DNA of 64,000 nt, taken from NCBI GenBank assembly GCA_964019165.1, contig OZ025281.1, positions 5,737,799 to 5,801,798 on the forward strand, written 5' to 3'. Below the pieces are notes generated by a model that was given only the letters and a program-made list of their open reading frames with translations, was not told the DNA's origin and ran no database searches. This DNA comes from Mastigias papua. Lineage: Eukaryota > Cnidaria > Scyphozoa > Rhizostomeae > Mastigiidae. Made by a program: the position numbers and the translations under genes. Positions 1 to 13,300 of the stretch are shown piece by piece (the first letter of the stretch is position 1; the number at the start of each line of letters is the position of its first letter).

Positions 1-1038
1 AACCAATCAATTAATCAAACAATAAATCAATCAAGCTTTCAATCATTTAAACAGTTGAAATTTTAATTGAAACTCTTATAACAAAATGCCCCTCAATACA
101 AGAACCATTCTGAAATATTCTGCTATGTGAGTAGGAAATTTACCACCAAATCTCAGCAACGTTCTAATACACACAATACTTCAGTTGCCCTCTGGGTACC
201 AAAGACCATGCGATACTAATTTCATATCAATATTTCACAATCGCAGAATTTCCGTGAAACAGGGGATCAACTATATCTCGAAAATGCGATATGATAGAGA
301 AACACTAACTGTATATCTGAAATCAGCGCAAAAACACATTAATAAAAGTATGTTTAGATCTCTGATGATCAAAGCAAGTGAAAATTTATCGACCAAAATA
401 GCACCATTTGTCGACTGAAGAATATTTTCCACTCAGACAAAATTAATAACTTCAAACGTCTACTTGGAGCTTTGTAAAGCACGTACTACCATGTGAAGAA
501 AATATAAGTGTGATCAGGTTTAGATGACAAGGGAGTTTTTGAGTTGAACTGTCTAGTTAACAAACATGCTTTTTATCAAGCTATTTCTACGCCAAAGAAA
601 CATTACTTTACTGGCCTTAGATACTAGGGGCATAGTATCTAACCATGTGATCGGAAATAAAAATGTTGATTCCATTTGGCTGGAGGTGCATAGATTGTCA
701 CCTATATTTTTGAGCTCACTGCATATTTTTACTACTTTAATTTCCCTAGCTAGTCCTTTGCAAGTAGACCATGCTAAATCTACTCCCAAATTCTGGACAC
801 CTACCTCATGAAAGGGATCGAAAGTCATTATGTTGACCTAACATTCGGAAGATATACCAGCATTGATTATAGAGAAAACTTTTTAAGTCAATAAAGGTAG
901 ATTCAAGCTTGTAGCTAAATAAGAAAGCTCGCAATTTCGGACGCAAATCACAAAGCTAGCAAATCTATTACAGCTCTAGATGGAATGAAGTCAAAATGTA
1001 CAGATACAAAGATGATCAGAATATAAACACAGACAGAC
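1..1038. other. Intronic sequence at left edge (DSCC1)
   Basis: This lies beyond the last DSCC1 exon visible in the window, so it is intron or later gene sequence on the minus strand. Overlapping open frames on both strands at 553-828 show no domain I recognise and no supporting splice context. The rest of DSCC1 (about 95-100 C-terminal residues in the family) is not seen here and should lie to the left. Confidence 0.5.
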
Positions 1039-1116
1039 CCTCAGTTGCTCTTTACTTGTTTGCAATCCATCTGGTACACTTTGCTGCCAGGCTTCCAAAA
1101 ATTCGTAATAATTAAA
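1039..1116 (-). CDS. DSCC1: DSCC1 exon, ninth seen
   Basis: 78 nt, 26 codons, phase 0 to 0. The acceptor is a pyrimidine run ending CTTTTTAG and the donor is GAGG|GTCTGT. It encodes FNYYEFLEAWQQSVPDGLQ and then TSKEQLR, the family's EF-x-x-W-Q-Q-S-V-P-(E/D)-G signature. The next block of the family (GLALVD...) is not found to the left within the window. Confidence 0.9.
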
Positions 1117-4100
1117 CTAAAAAGAGAATTTAAGAGATCAGTCTAGAAAAATAGCTGGTTGATATTAGGATATTTCCTGAGTTTCTGAGTAGTGAGCAAA
1201 ACACAATAACATAAATACTACTAACATTTGTCTACTGACTAGAGTCTGTCCCCAAAGATCGATGGATGGGGATCCCAGGTGATAGGGATAAGGCTTATTG
1301 GAGATCCCCAGGGATCTTATATGAGGACCCCCATACTATTTTACTGATTTCTAGCGTTCAAAAGTTACCCATTATTCTTATTTATAGTATTGTGTGAGTG
1401 TAAGTAAAGCATCAGTAGCTTTATCACTTAAACTAGTCCTGAATTTTGTGAGAAAGTGACCGACAGTTGAAAATGCCCTTTCATTCGCAACTAAAGTAGG
1501 GAAGATGAAATTAAGCGCCTTAAGCGTACTGAGGTCATCCCTCATCATCTGCTCCACTTTAATCAAAGACTCCCAATTCCTTTTTGACCAATTCACTGTT
1601 GAGACAGCAAACGTTTGTCTGAGGATTTTAGATTTTTCTGCGTAATTGTTCAGTTTTTCTTTCAAAGACAGTTTGGCTTCCGGTAGCTCAGCTACATTGT
1701 TTGGAATCTGGGTCTCATCCCCTCCAAGAGCACTTGAAGAAAATAACTTTGATGGTCGACGTAGCAAGCTCTTGAATCACAGCTTTTCTAATTTTTATTC
1801 GAAGAAAGTCCTCCTTGCCAAGAATGTACCTTTGATCTACTAGACATCTCATAAGATATGAAAGTTCATGATTTCTCGAGTCTTAGGGTAAAAGCATCTT
1901 TCAATTCTTGGCCAATTTCAGTTTTAAGCTCATCTACTACTGAACACGATTCATTTCCATTGAAATCTTGAAGAACTACCTTCTTGAGATTACCGTCATT
2001 CTTTACTTTTGCAATGTTACCATGGGCCCGTCAGTCGGGTCTGATCTCACTGTCATTGCTTCAGGCAGCTGCAATCTGGAAACCAATGCCTTCTCTTTCC
2101 TCTTCTTTATCGATAGAATCTTCCTGGCTAGGTTGATCATGAAATTCCTTGCCGCATTGTGTCCTTTTGTACAGTACATCTCCTATAGCTAAATGTAATG
2201 TGTGAGCGAGACACACTACATATAAAGGATCTAAGTTCTAATCAAAGTTGATTATTGAAACAGTATCATTATTGAAGATACCAACAACGTCGGTATTGAA
2301 CTCCAAGCCGTACGCAGCTAGTCTTTAGCATATAGCATCTTGCATTTTGTCACAAGGCATTTTCCCAAAGCTCTGGCAAGGCCAAGACTATAAACCTTCC
2401 TGCAGTGTGGTATTTGATTCTAATGCATCTTTTGTGTCCTATGTTCAGGAAAAAGCTCCCGGTGCTGTTTTGTTGTTTTTATTCCAGTGATTTAGGTTGC
2501 TCTATATTTTATTTATCTAGTTTATTTTTCTTATTAGGTTTCTTTGCTCACTCTATAATCAGTGTGTCTGCCAAATCAGGGGAGTCATTTTCCCTGGTAT
2601 TTCCCTGATTCTTCCCTGGTTTCCACCCTGTTTTCCCTGATTCAAAATAGATCCTGAGTAAATGCGGCGCACTATGCTTATCATTATGCAAGCCTGTCTG
2701 CGCAAACCTGTCCGCGCAAGCCTATCTGTGCAAACCTGTCTGCGCAAGCCTGTCTGCGCAAGCCTTTGCCTACCTGAGCATATAAGTGATCTTTAATTTC
2801 ATCATAAAAAAGAACGCCAACGTCTTATGATACTGCAAAAATATAATTGCACAGTTTTGGAGAGGATTGATGATTTAGAAATATTAATGCCTAGTGATTT
2901 CGCCCTTTCTAGGCATTCCAACCCGAGTCTATACCTTGTCTACATAGGCCCTGAGTTTGCAACAATGGTATAATTTCAAAGTAGTGTGCTGAAAAATAAA
3001 GGGATTTTACAGTTCCTGAAGAAAAAGCCACAAAAATGAGAACAAATTTCTGAGAATCCTTTACGCCAATTGAGTTACATGCTTTGAAATTAATTTCAAT
3101 GACACTCTTTCAGAATGTGGAAATCAAAATTCATTTCTGAATGACTTAATTCGTTTTTACAGAATTTTTTCTTGCTTGCCTTTCAGCATATTAGGAAATC
3201 GATTTATTAATTAAAACAGCAAAGGCAAACAATTCCCCTGATATTTTCCTGATTGTCTCCAGAGTTAATCAATTCTTTAATTTTATTTAAGTTAGAGAGA
3301 TGTATTCTTTAAGACCGATTTTCAGTCAGTAGGATTTTCCGGGTGGGCGGATAGCCTTTCGTGTACAGGAGAAAATATCACTTCCTCATTGAATAGAAAT
3401 TTAGGGCTGAATGCTTCTTCATTAGGAATAGTTCCGAGTGGAACCTGGTCTTAAAGTATTTCTCTTCTCTTCAATCAGCTCGACGAACAAAGGAGCAAAA
3501 TGTGAAAATACAGATCTGAAATACATATATTTACCATCACTAGATAGAAGACTGTCAGATATGTTCAAAGCAATTCCTTTTCATTTCTCTGGCTTCATAT
3601 TTTCTAGGATGAATTATGAAAATTTTGCTGCAGAAAAATTCGGTTATGGTCGGATTATAGGGTAAAAATCCGGTAAATCCGGTTCCAGCCGGACTCTGAA
3701 AATGCTGATCCGGTACATCCCTATTTCGGTTCGCCTTCGGTCGTTATACGATGTTTCATACTCTGAAGAGTGTCAGACGAAAAAAGCTTTCAGCATGCTA
3801 AACGAATGTTCCCGCTTTTTCGTGCTATAGTGAATATACAATAGTAATCAATTAAAATAACGAACCTTTCCGGCTCCTCTCAAGATGCACTCGGCCACGA
3901 ATTGACAAACTCGTTCTTCCGAGAGTCTGTATATCACGTCAGGCGTACCTACGTGAGCAAAATATTACTAATGAAATTTCCTAAGTCAAACGTATCCAAC
4001 CTATACTAACCATATCACCCCATGGTTGTATGAAAGACTAATTTCGATAACGAAATATGTCAGAAAAAGGACCAAGGGAACGATGTCTTGAAGAACGCTC

Positions 4101-7100
4101 CTATCTAATGCCATGTTTTTGTAGTTATAGCCATTGATTGAAACGTATGAAAACTTGAACTTTTCCGTATTCAATAATATCCTCAGAGGAACTGGTTCAG
4201 TTGCAATTCACTTTGCTTACGCTTTTCAGGAACATGCCCTTAATCCCCCTCTAGCATAGTCTGTCTACTCTTCCATACTGTGCTTCCCTGAATTTAGACA
4301 CAATTCCAAGTCTCTTCTTGATCAAATGCCAAGCATTTCAGCACCTTATACGTCATAAATCAACGAATTTAATTCACAAACGGAACTAATGGAAACCCCT
4401 ATTGAAATTAAAGGATAGGAGAAATCAAAGGGTAGAACAATTAAGGATAGCCCATGCAAGCCTGTAAAAACTGCAGACCAACTAGCAGAAACATGAAAAT
4501 CTCAACGGCAATACCATACCTATGGTGACATTAAATATACAGATTTGGAATTATTGGAATCAATGAGAAATCCCGCCAACAATAAACCTTTAGTAGCAAA
4601 AGTGGTTCTTCTCTACTTACAATTTTTACATACTTATCAAAGATTGCCATCCAGCTGAAGATCTTAAGCTATCGGAGAGAAATGGCTGTTGAAAGCAAAA
4701 CATAATTACATTCAAGTGTGCTTCGGAGTTCATGAGGTTCATTGCAGTATCGCAGAAATTAACGTTGCAGCTATACGAAGAAGACATGAGTCTGTACTCT
4801 CGGCACTGCTGCACATTTTGCGGTTGTTGACTCTGAAGTTCATTTCGAAGAAAACAAAGTGATAACTAATGACCATGACATCTATGATGACTTCCATGAG
4901 CATAGTAACGACGAAAGCGTATTTAAAAAGCCAGCAGACGACGAGCATTAACTACAATTATCTTAATTTCTCATATGTTAAAGGCTGGTTTTCATATGTT
5001 GTAATTCATCGGCGACAGTTGCAAACAAATGTATTCCAAATGAACGCCGATTGTCTGCAACCATCGGAGATAATAATAATAATTACTATTATTATATGTA
5101 ATTATAATACTAATACTAATGATAATAATAATCATTATCATTATTATTATACTTATAGTAATAGCGCTATTACTAGAGAAAAGAAGGGTATTGAGAAGAA
5201 AACCATACCGAAAGAAACGATTTTGAATAAGGAAGATATGGCAGCAGCGACAAAGGCTTGGGCAATTTTCATACATTGGTAAAGGAGCTCAGATTATATG
5301 ACATTGTTTTTATCCTTGAAGTATCTGCTGGCACGATTATATACTGCAGGATATTCCCTGATGATCTCCATGAACGAAGCATCGTCATCTCATGCATCTT
5401 TGTCGGCCTTCTTGTTTTGCAAATGAAACAATGCAAATGGACACAAACTTTGTATTTCCTGCGCAGATTGTCTGCTACAGTCGGTATATGAGTGTTTTCA
5501 CTAAATTTTTCCATTGCAGACCATCGCAGACAATCTGCGATGATCGAAAAATTCAAAATTTTTTGAAATCTTCGAATGATCTGCGATGATCGGCGATGGT
5601 CTGCGACTATAAGTATTATATTATATAAATTGTAAACCCTCTCTAAACGGAGGGCCTCTTGAAAATCAGCTTTGCTGAAGAGCTACCCTCCTATAAAGAA
5701 TTGAATTGAAATGAAATGAAATGAAATGAAATGAAATGAAATGAAACGAAACGAAATGAAATGGAATGGTCTGCGACTGCTGTAAAATCTGGTTTTCATA
5801 TATTGTAATTCATCGGCGACAGTTGCAGATCCAGGTCTGTGACCATCGCCGATGAATTACAACATACGAATACCAGCCTTAAGTAAGTTGCATCGTCACT
5901 TCAATTACCATCCTGCGATTGCATATCATACCCTATGCCAATTCCTGACTTGTAGTTTGGAGTCAGCTTGGGGCTGTTCTATGTCGAAAACTGGACAAAC
6001 TTAATAGCAAATTGAAAAGTTCATAGCTATCTTCAGTCAATGCCATATATCTCATCAAAGTATCCAATTGATATAGAACAAAAACTCTTTAACTTAAATG
6101 GATGGAGAGGAGAGAACGTAGACACGAGAGTTAAGAGGTAGACACTGAATCATTCAAAAAAAAACTATCTTGGTAGAACAGTGTCTCCTAAACTGGGGAC
6201 TTCGATGGGCTTCAGGGGAACCGCGAGAGGTTACAATGGTTTATCTATGACTTATTAACCGGTATTACCGTTGATATTTGTTTTCCGTAAAAATACCGGT
6301 ACTAAACCAGTGCCCATAGTATATATCTATCACTCCAGTGACTCTAACCGGCTTGTAATATAATGAGAAAAGTTTGGGAACTACAGTGATGATGATAAGA
6401 TAGATGATGTTAAGCCTGCAAAGATTACAGATAACTATAGGTGACTGCGAGACTAAAACAATTTGGTTCACTTCTGTGAGTGAGTGAGTGAGTGAGTGAG
6501 TGAGTGAGTGAGTGAGTGAGTGAGTGAGTGAGCGAGTGAGTGAGTGAGTAAATGAGTGAGTGAGTGTGTGTGTGCAAACTCTCTGCCTTTACACAATACT
6601 TGATACTTACAATAACTGATAGACTAACCTTCACACGCAGATATTTCACCATGTATCTCAAGACAATTTTGAAGCACTTCTCTATTAGAAAGAATAAAAA
6701 ATTAAGCTAACTAGAACATACATCGAGGCAAAATATATGATTACATATCTATGTCCGACTACATGTTTATTGAGTATATTGATATAAAACTATGAAATAA
6801 GATAATGTGGAAACCGAATAACATATTATGCCTGCTGTAAAAATCCAAATATATAGAATACATACTGATACTTAGTGAAAATGCTTGAAAGGAGGAGGGA
6901 AACAACTCAGAAAAATAAGCCATAGAAAAGAACATAACAAGTTATCTCAATTTGATAATTTATTATCTGCTAAAAAATTAAATCGCAAGTAAACCTTGGA
7001 TATAAGTCCTGCAAAATTTCACACGTTCTTTCCAATGGGATTTCATCCAGTTCCCATCTTTCCTCTTCAACCAATTTCAGAATTTGTGAGAATGCCTTTT

Positions 7101-10100
7101 CTTTGTAACCAATGTCTAGTATTCGCCAAAATCCTGCAAAGCAAAGCAGGGTGTTAATATTTCCTGGGATAGAGATGGAGATAATGCAAGAGCTGAACCA
7201 TTCATCTCCTGCACTTAAGAACAAATATAATGAAGTAAATAACAAATTACAGGTGAGCAGGTTGATGTCAACTTACCAAAATCTAATGCTCAAGGTCCTG
7301 TAGCCAGTAACAGGTGTCATCAGCGTATAGGATCTAAGAAGGGCTTAACCATGGCATCCCTGAATGTTAATGGGCTTAGGGGTCACCTTGATCAAGTCAA
7401 AATACTAATGAATGACATGGGAATTGATATATTGGCATTAAATGAGACAACACTAGACTGTTCAATTGACCAAAATATTACTGAAATAGCTGGTTATAAT
7501 CAGCAACGTCTTGACAGGTCTCGTTTTGGAGGAGGTGTTTCTATATATGTTAGAGATACTATTAAATTTCATGCTAGGAATGATATTCCCAATGATAATT
7601 TAGAGATACTTTGTATTGAAGTTCATCCGCCAAAGTCAAGGCCTATTCTGGTCGTCGCCTGGTATAGGCCTCCAAGCGACCCAGTCAGCACGTTTGCCAA
7701 GGCTGAAAAATTTCTTTCATACCTTGACAAAGAAAGTAAGGAGATGATACTTATGGGGGACACAAACTGCGATTTATCTTCTGGTTCGCCTGATAGCAAT
7801 TCCAGATGTATCCAAAATCTTTACCAGCTTTTCAGTTTTAAACAGCTTATTGACGAGCCAACTAGGGTAACGCTCACATCCTCCACTCTTATTGACCACA
7901 TAGCAACAACATCCATTAATAATATTCTAGAATCAGGGGTGCACAAGGTATCCTTGAGTGACCACTACATGATCTTCTGCAAACGCAAACTAAATGCTGT
8001 GGTCGTTGGTGGTCATAAGTTGGTGAAAAGCAGAAACATGAAACACTGTAATGAGGAGTCATTTTTGGCTGATATCTCTCATTTCTTTTGGGACGAATTG
8101 GTTTATAGAACCAATGATACTAACACAATGGTTAATGACTGGTCATCTTTGTTCTCTGCTGTAATAGAGAAACATGCTCCCATTAGAGAGATGAGGGTTT
8201 CAGATAAGAACTCTCCTTGGGTAAATAGTGAGTTGAAGTACTTGATGAAGTCAAGGGACAAGCTCAAAAAAGTTGCTGTGAAGCATAAATCCCCAGCTAT
8301 GATGAGCTGTTATAAGAAGGCGCGTAATGCGGTGAACAACCTTAATGTCTCGCTAAAAAAGCAATACTTTACCAATAAAATTATTGAGCATAAAGGCAAC
8401 ATGAAAGAAACATGGAAGATAACTAACGAACTTTTTAATAAACGCAGTAAATCTACAAATATAACCTCTCTTAAAGATGGGGATGTTGAAATCGGTGGAA
8501 AGAGGGAAATTTCTAATACTATGAATAGTTACTTTTGCTCGGTAGGCGAGGAGTTAGCTGAAAAAATAGATGATTCTCCTAATCCTCTCCTGAGAGGTGA
8601 TTGGACAGTGAATGAAAGCATCTCAAGTTTTCGCTTTCATGAAATAAAAGATCAGCATATCAGGGATGCCATGTCTAAGATAAAAACTTCGAAAGGCTTT
8701 GATACTGACAACATTTCTAGTTACTTTCTCAAACTAGCCTTACCATACATTAACAGCTCTCTAACTTATATATTCAACAAATCCATAGAAAAAGGGGAAT
8801 TTCCCACTCAATGGAAAATGGCCAGAGTAACACCTATTTTTAAAGATGGGGATAAAAGTGTGAAAAACAATTATCGGCCAATTTCTGTTCTTCCTGTCGT
8901 ATCAAGGCTTTTCGAAAAATTAGTCTATAATCAACTGTACCAGTATTTGAACGAAAATACTCTCTTAGCATCCAGTCAATCTGGATTCAGAGCACTTCAT
9001 TCAACTATCACTGCTCTGTTAAAATGTACAGATGACTGGTACAGTGGTTTAGACCAAGGGAAATATGTGGGAGTGGTGTTTGTTGATTTGAAAAAAGCTT
9101 TTGACACTGTCGACCACGATATCCTTCTTCAGAAGCTTGCACTATACGGAATTCAAGACCATGAGCTAGAATGGTTTAAATCATACCTTTCTAATCGAAG
9201 TCAATTCACAAGGGTTAACGGTATTGACTCTGAAGTCGAAAATATAAATATAGGGGTTCCTCAAGGGTCATGTCTTGGTCCCTTATTATTTCTGATTTAT
9301 ATTAATGACCTTCCCAAGTTCGTAAAAAATGCCTCGGTTTACATGTACGCTGATGACACTAGCTTAAATTTTAAGGCCAATAACATTTCACTATTAAGCG
9401 AGCCTCTGAACGAGGACCTTGAGGCTTTGGATAATTGGCTTAAAGGTAATAAACTATCCTTAAAAGTGGCCAAAACGCTGTCAATGGTCATTTCCACTAA
9501 GCAAAAACACGCTGCCTTAAAACAACAAACAGACCAACTCAATCTGCAAATACGTCAAAGCGCATTGGAGGCTGTTCCAAGTACTAAGTACCTAGGGGTT
9601 CATATTGATAACTCCCTCAATTGGAAGAAACATATTGAAGAAATTTCAAAAAAAATCTCGCGATCACTCGGACTCTTGAAGTATGCAAAAAGATTCTTAC
9701 CTCTTGAGTCACTCAACAACATTTATACCAGCATTGTTGACCCACATTTTCGCTATTGTTGCTCAGTCTGGGGCGTATGTGGGCTAACTGAAATCCATCA
9801 ATTACAGAAACTTCAAAACAGAGCAGCCAGGATAGTCACTGGCAGCAATTATGACGCTCCCAGTAAACCCCTACTTGAAACCTTGGGTTGGAAAACAATT
9901 GAAGAGCTAATTCGGAATGAAACGCAAATTATGGTTTTCAAATCTGTAAATGAGCTTGCACCACAATATCTCTCAGATTTATTTGTTGCAAACTCGACTA
10001 TCTCTTCGTACAATCTAAGGCGAACTGCTACTGATCTTAGGTTACCCAAGAAAACGTCATCAAAGGGGCAAAAAAGTTTCTCCTATAGGGGAGTGGCAAC

Positions 10101-10340
10101 TTGGAACAGTTTACCAGTGGAATCAAAGAGGGCATCTAACCTTGCAAACTTTAAAAGTAGTATTTTTAGCGTTTTTGATATTAATTAGGTATTTTTAGCA
10201 AACAAGTATTGTAAATATTACGTTTCTACGAGCTATTCCGATTGTAATTAGGTTTAATTTTAGGTATATGTATTTTGTATTTAGATGGAGGGCCCCTTGT
10301 AAAGCAGCTACAGCTGAAGGGCTACCCTCCTTAAATATCT

Positions 10341-10372
<32 letters not shown>

Positions 10373-13300
10373 GTAAATGTAGTATTCACACACCATTCAG
10401 CTGAAATGCGTAAATTTTGTCCAATGCAGCTCTGACTTCTCTATCACTGGCTTGTATTGTGCAAGACAAGTCATCAAAAGTGTACTGAAAAAAATAAAGC
10501 AAATCCTAGACAAATCAAAGACAGATAACTGAACATAAAAGGAATCATTTTAAAATGAAAGCCTTAATTTCCAATTGAAAGTCTGCTAAAGCCATGCTAC
10601 AGTCTGGGCCAACAAACTAAACTTAAGATCACTGCCGAAAAACCAAGATGAACAAAACAGGGAAGTTTGTCTTAAATCTTTTCTATTTTCATCTTCAACA
10701 TATTTAAGATTAATCCTACAGTGGGAGACAGAATTCAAAGTAATGTGCACTCTTGGGTGCCTAATAGAAGGGGTTGGAATAAATAGGGGGATAGGAAAAT
10801 CCCGAAAAACTAATAAGCAGGGGACATTTCAAAACTTAATTTCTTTGTCATTGAAAGTGATAAGTCATCAGAAAGCATCAATATAGTGTAAATAGTCGTT
10901 TTTTATTTGAAACAATGCGGGGCCTCCAAAATGATAAACTACATCATGTACGTATCTTGACTATGATCTAACATCGACCTATAATTTTTCCAGCAAAACG
11001 GGAAATTTCTTCATACGAAAGGCTCCAATTATTTCCCCGGATGAACAAGATTCATTCTACACTAAGAAAGTGTGCCATAGAAACTTTATCCACATGAACA
11101 GGCTCTCAGAGAAAAAGGATTTTCTTTATCAACAAATCTGGTATGGCGACATAACAAAACAAAAACAATGTAGGTATCAAAAAAAGTGTCAACAAAACGG
11201 ATTTTGTTTGCTAGGTATTACTGAAAAGAGAAAGTTGAAACAAAAGTGCTAAGAGCTAAATGGATGTAGGTGTTGAGAAAAGTAAAAAACCTATAACAAA
11301 TCACCCTTTACCCTTCATGTCTTTAAATAGACGCCATATCTTAAGTAATATGAGCAGTGTACGTATACGTTTGGGTCTCACTATGCAAAAGACAACACAG
11401 AGTTAGGGACAATGTTAGGTAGTTAAATTCATGGACGATGAAAAAAGAGAGAAGCTAAAAATTCAAGCTCCTTTCCTATGTTCTTGCCATTTTCAAATTA
11501 CATTCCGGGTTCTGACGCCGATTTTAATTGGAGAGGCAGGACGTTTTAGAGGGTGTGAGCAGAATTTAGCACGCAAGCAACGAAACCCATAAAAGTAAAG
11601 AGATTTAGGGATACTTTCAAGTCCTCTCTTCAGTGACTAAACACAGAAAATCAACTTTGTTTTAGGAGTTTTGCATCCTATCGTCCGGCGACACATAAAT
11701 GTCACTTATCAGAAAAAAAAAACTATTTGGTGCGAGCAGAAAGCAGCAAAGTTATGCACGCAAAAAGCTTAGCTTCATAACTATTGAAGTGTACTTTACA
11801 AAATAGCACAAATACTGTCAGAAATTATGGTTCTTAAGGAGATGTAAGACGATTTCAGTAAATTTGACGACAATCAAGGACTTCTAAGGATTTCTCAGGG
11901 CCTTTTCTATGAAATATGACAAAACACATCAAAATTCAACAACTGAACGAATAAACTAAAAAGAATATATAACACCACAAGAAGCAATGTAAATAAATGC
12001 AGAATAGTCTGTAGAGAAACTATGTGTTCATAGTTTTGAATCTATGTTGATTGAGAAAAGCGAATATATTTTTGCTTTGAAGGGTACTATATGTGACAGA
12101 AAAGAATAACATCTACATTACATTTTATTGCATTAAAATTTGAAGAAAACAAATTAACTATTGTTTCCCTCACTTGGTAAATTGCATTGACAACATTATC
12201 ACCCAAAAATTAGAATAAGACTATTCTTGGTTTTATACAATTTACGTTTGGTATTTAATATTTTGAAGGAAGTGAATGAATAAAATGATATAGTGATACA
12301 GAATACAGCTCATGTGCTCATTCACACATTGAGACATAATTGTAGGGTAATACTACGTCAAGAATTGGGATAGGAACTGCTGAACAATAGGAGATTACAG
12401 AGGAGACTAGTTATCTTCTTCAAAGAAATCGATAGCTATGCACCTTCTCACCTTTCCTCTTCGCATCACGAGACGATAGAGATAAGCTCTACTTTCAGGA
12501 CCTCCCACAATATCACAATACCAAACGAGCGAACTCACATTTACAAGGACAGTTATAATTTCTGAGTTGCATCGATGATTGAACAATTGAACCGTAGTAT
12601 TTTACGGCTTAAATACACTTTCATCATTCATCAAAACGCAACATTGGCCAGCAGTGAAAGCCCAATAATGAGAGAACAGCAGCAAAAACTCACTTCAACA
12701 GACAACAGAAAATGTTGAAAAATAGTCAAAAAAGTGAATTCATATGATCCCAGTCAGTCTAAATCCAAAATAAACGAAATGAGAATGAGGAATGCTAAAA
12801 TTGTTGTTCTGAGACATTAATTGCAGTTGCTGTTATGACTATGGCAATGCGTTTAATATGGACTCTTACATTTAGTGAAAAAAGTGGAAGCTTCTTTTCA
12901 TAGATCATATTCAAGGGAATAAGTGCAATTTTCCATAATTTGAAAAGGAATACTATAAATAGGAGTTAGAGAGACTAGAAATGGACTGCTTTGGACATGG
13001 ATGAAATCAATGGTAACTGGGGGGGGGGGGGGGGACAGGTGAGCTTGAGCTGGAGGAAATTGATACTTTATCGTTTGTTGAAACTAAAAGAGCTGAATTC
13101 AAACAAGATTATGATCTAACTATAAATGCTTCATTCCAGAAGGCCTAAGTTCCATAAGCAATTTTTCTATGACAATATCTATTTGCTCCTGTAGATTGAG
13201 CCATATTTCAATTTTTCATATCATAAGTGCACTTGTTCAGAAACTGGCATGCCAGCCTTTGGACAAACGTACTTTTCGTACAAAAAAGTTGTCATATATG

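Larger units (their letters stand above)
5609..5765 (+). mobile_element. 5'-truncated LINE 3' end with 13-bp target duplication
   Basis: The 157-bp insert is flanked by identical 13-bp copies of ATGGTCTGCGACT at 5596-5608 and 5766-5778, cutting the MITE. The insert holds the hairpin 5649-5691 and ends in an (ATGAA)n tail. The hairpin has the same architecture as the 3' end of the intact LINE at 7241-10370. It is therefore a truncated copy from a related family, inserted after the MITE. Confidence 0.85.
4982..5879. mobile_element. Harbinger-like MITE (TIR element), interrupted
   Basis: The ends are a near-perfect inverted repeat. AAGGCTGGTTTTCATATG... at 4981-5015 pairs with 5846-5880 over 35 positions with two mismatches. 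If the element begins AGGCTGG, the flanks give a TAA target duplication, the TWA type used by PIF/Harbinger elements. A second TIR-like copy at about 5789-5825 makes a 15-bp perfect stem with the right end. Internal GTCTGCGA(T/C) words repeat many times. No transposase domain was recognised, so it should be non-autonomous. It lies in a DSCC1 intron and has itself been hit by a LINE 3' end (5609-5765). Confidence 0.7.
7241..10370 (+). mobile_element. CR1/L2-like LINE with intact ORF2 inside DSCC1 intron
   Basis: The element lies antisense to DSCC1. It has a ~110-bp leader, one 945-codon ORF, a 3' UTR with the shared hairpin and a (TAA)n tail. An 8-bp direct repeat, AAGTAAAT, at 7233-7240 and 10371-10378 is the probable target duplication. 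No ORF1 is present. Either this is a single-ORF family or a copy truncated just upstream of ORF2. The intact reading frame points to a recent insertion. Confidence 0.85.

Noticed and set aside
553..828. Overlapping open frames on both strands near the left edge
   Set aside because: No motif, no matching splice sites in DSCC1 phase, and neither continues the DSCC1 alignment.
6425..6661. Minus-strand protein with SLTH repeats
   Set aside because: Direct translation of the (TGAG)n microsatellite.
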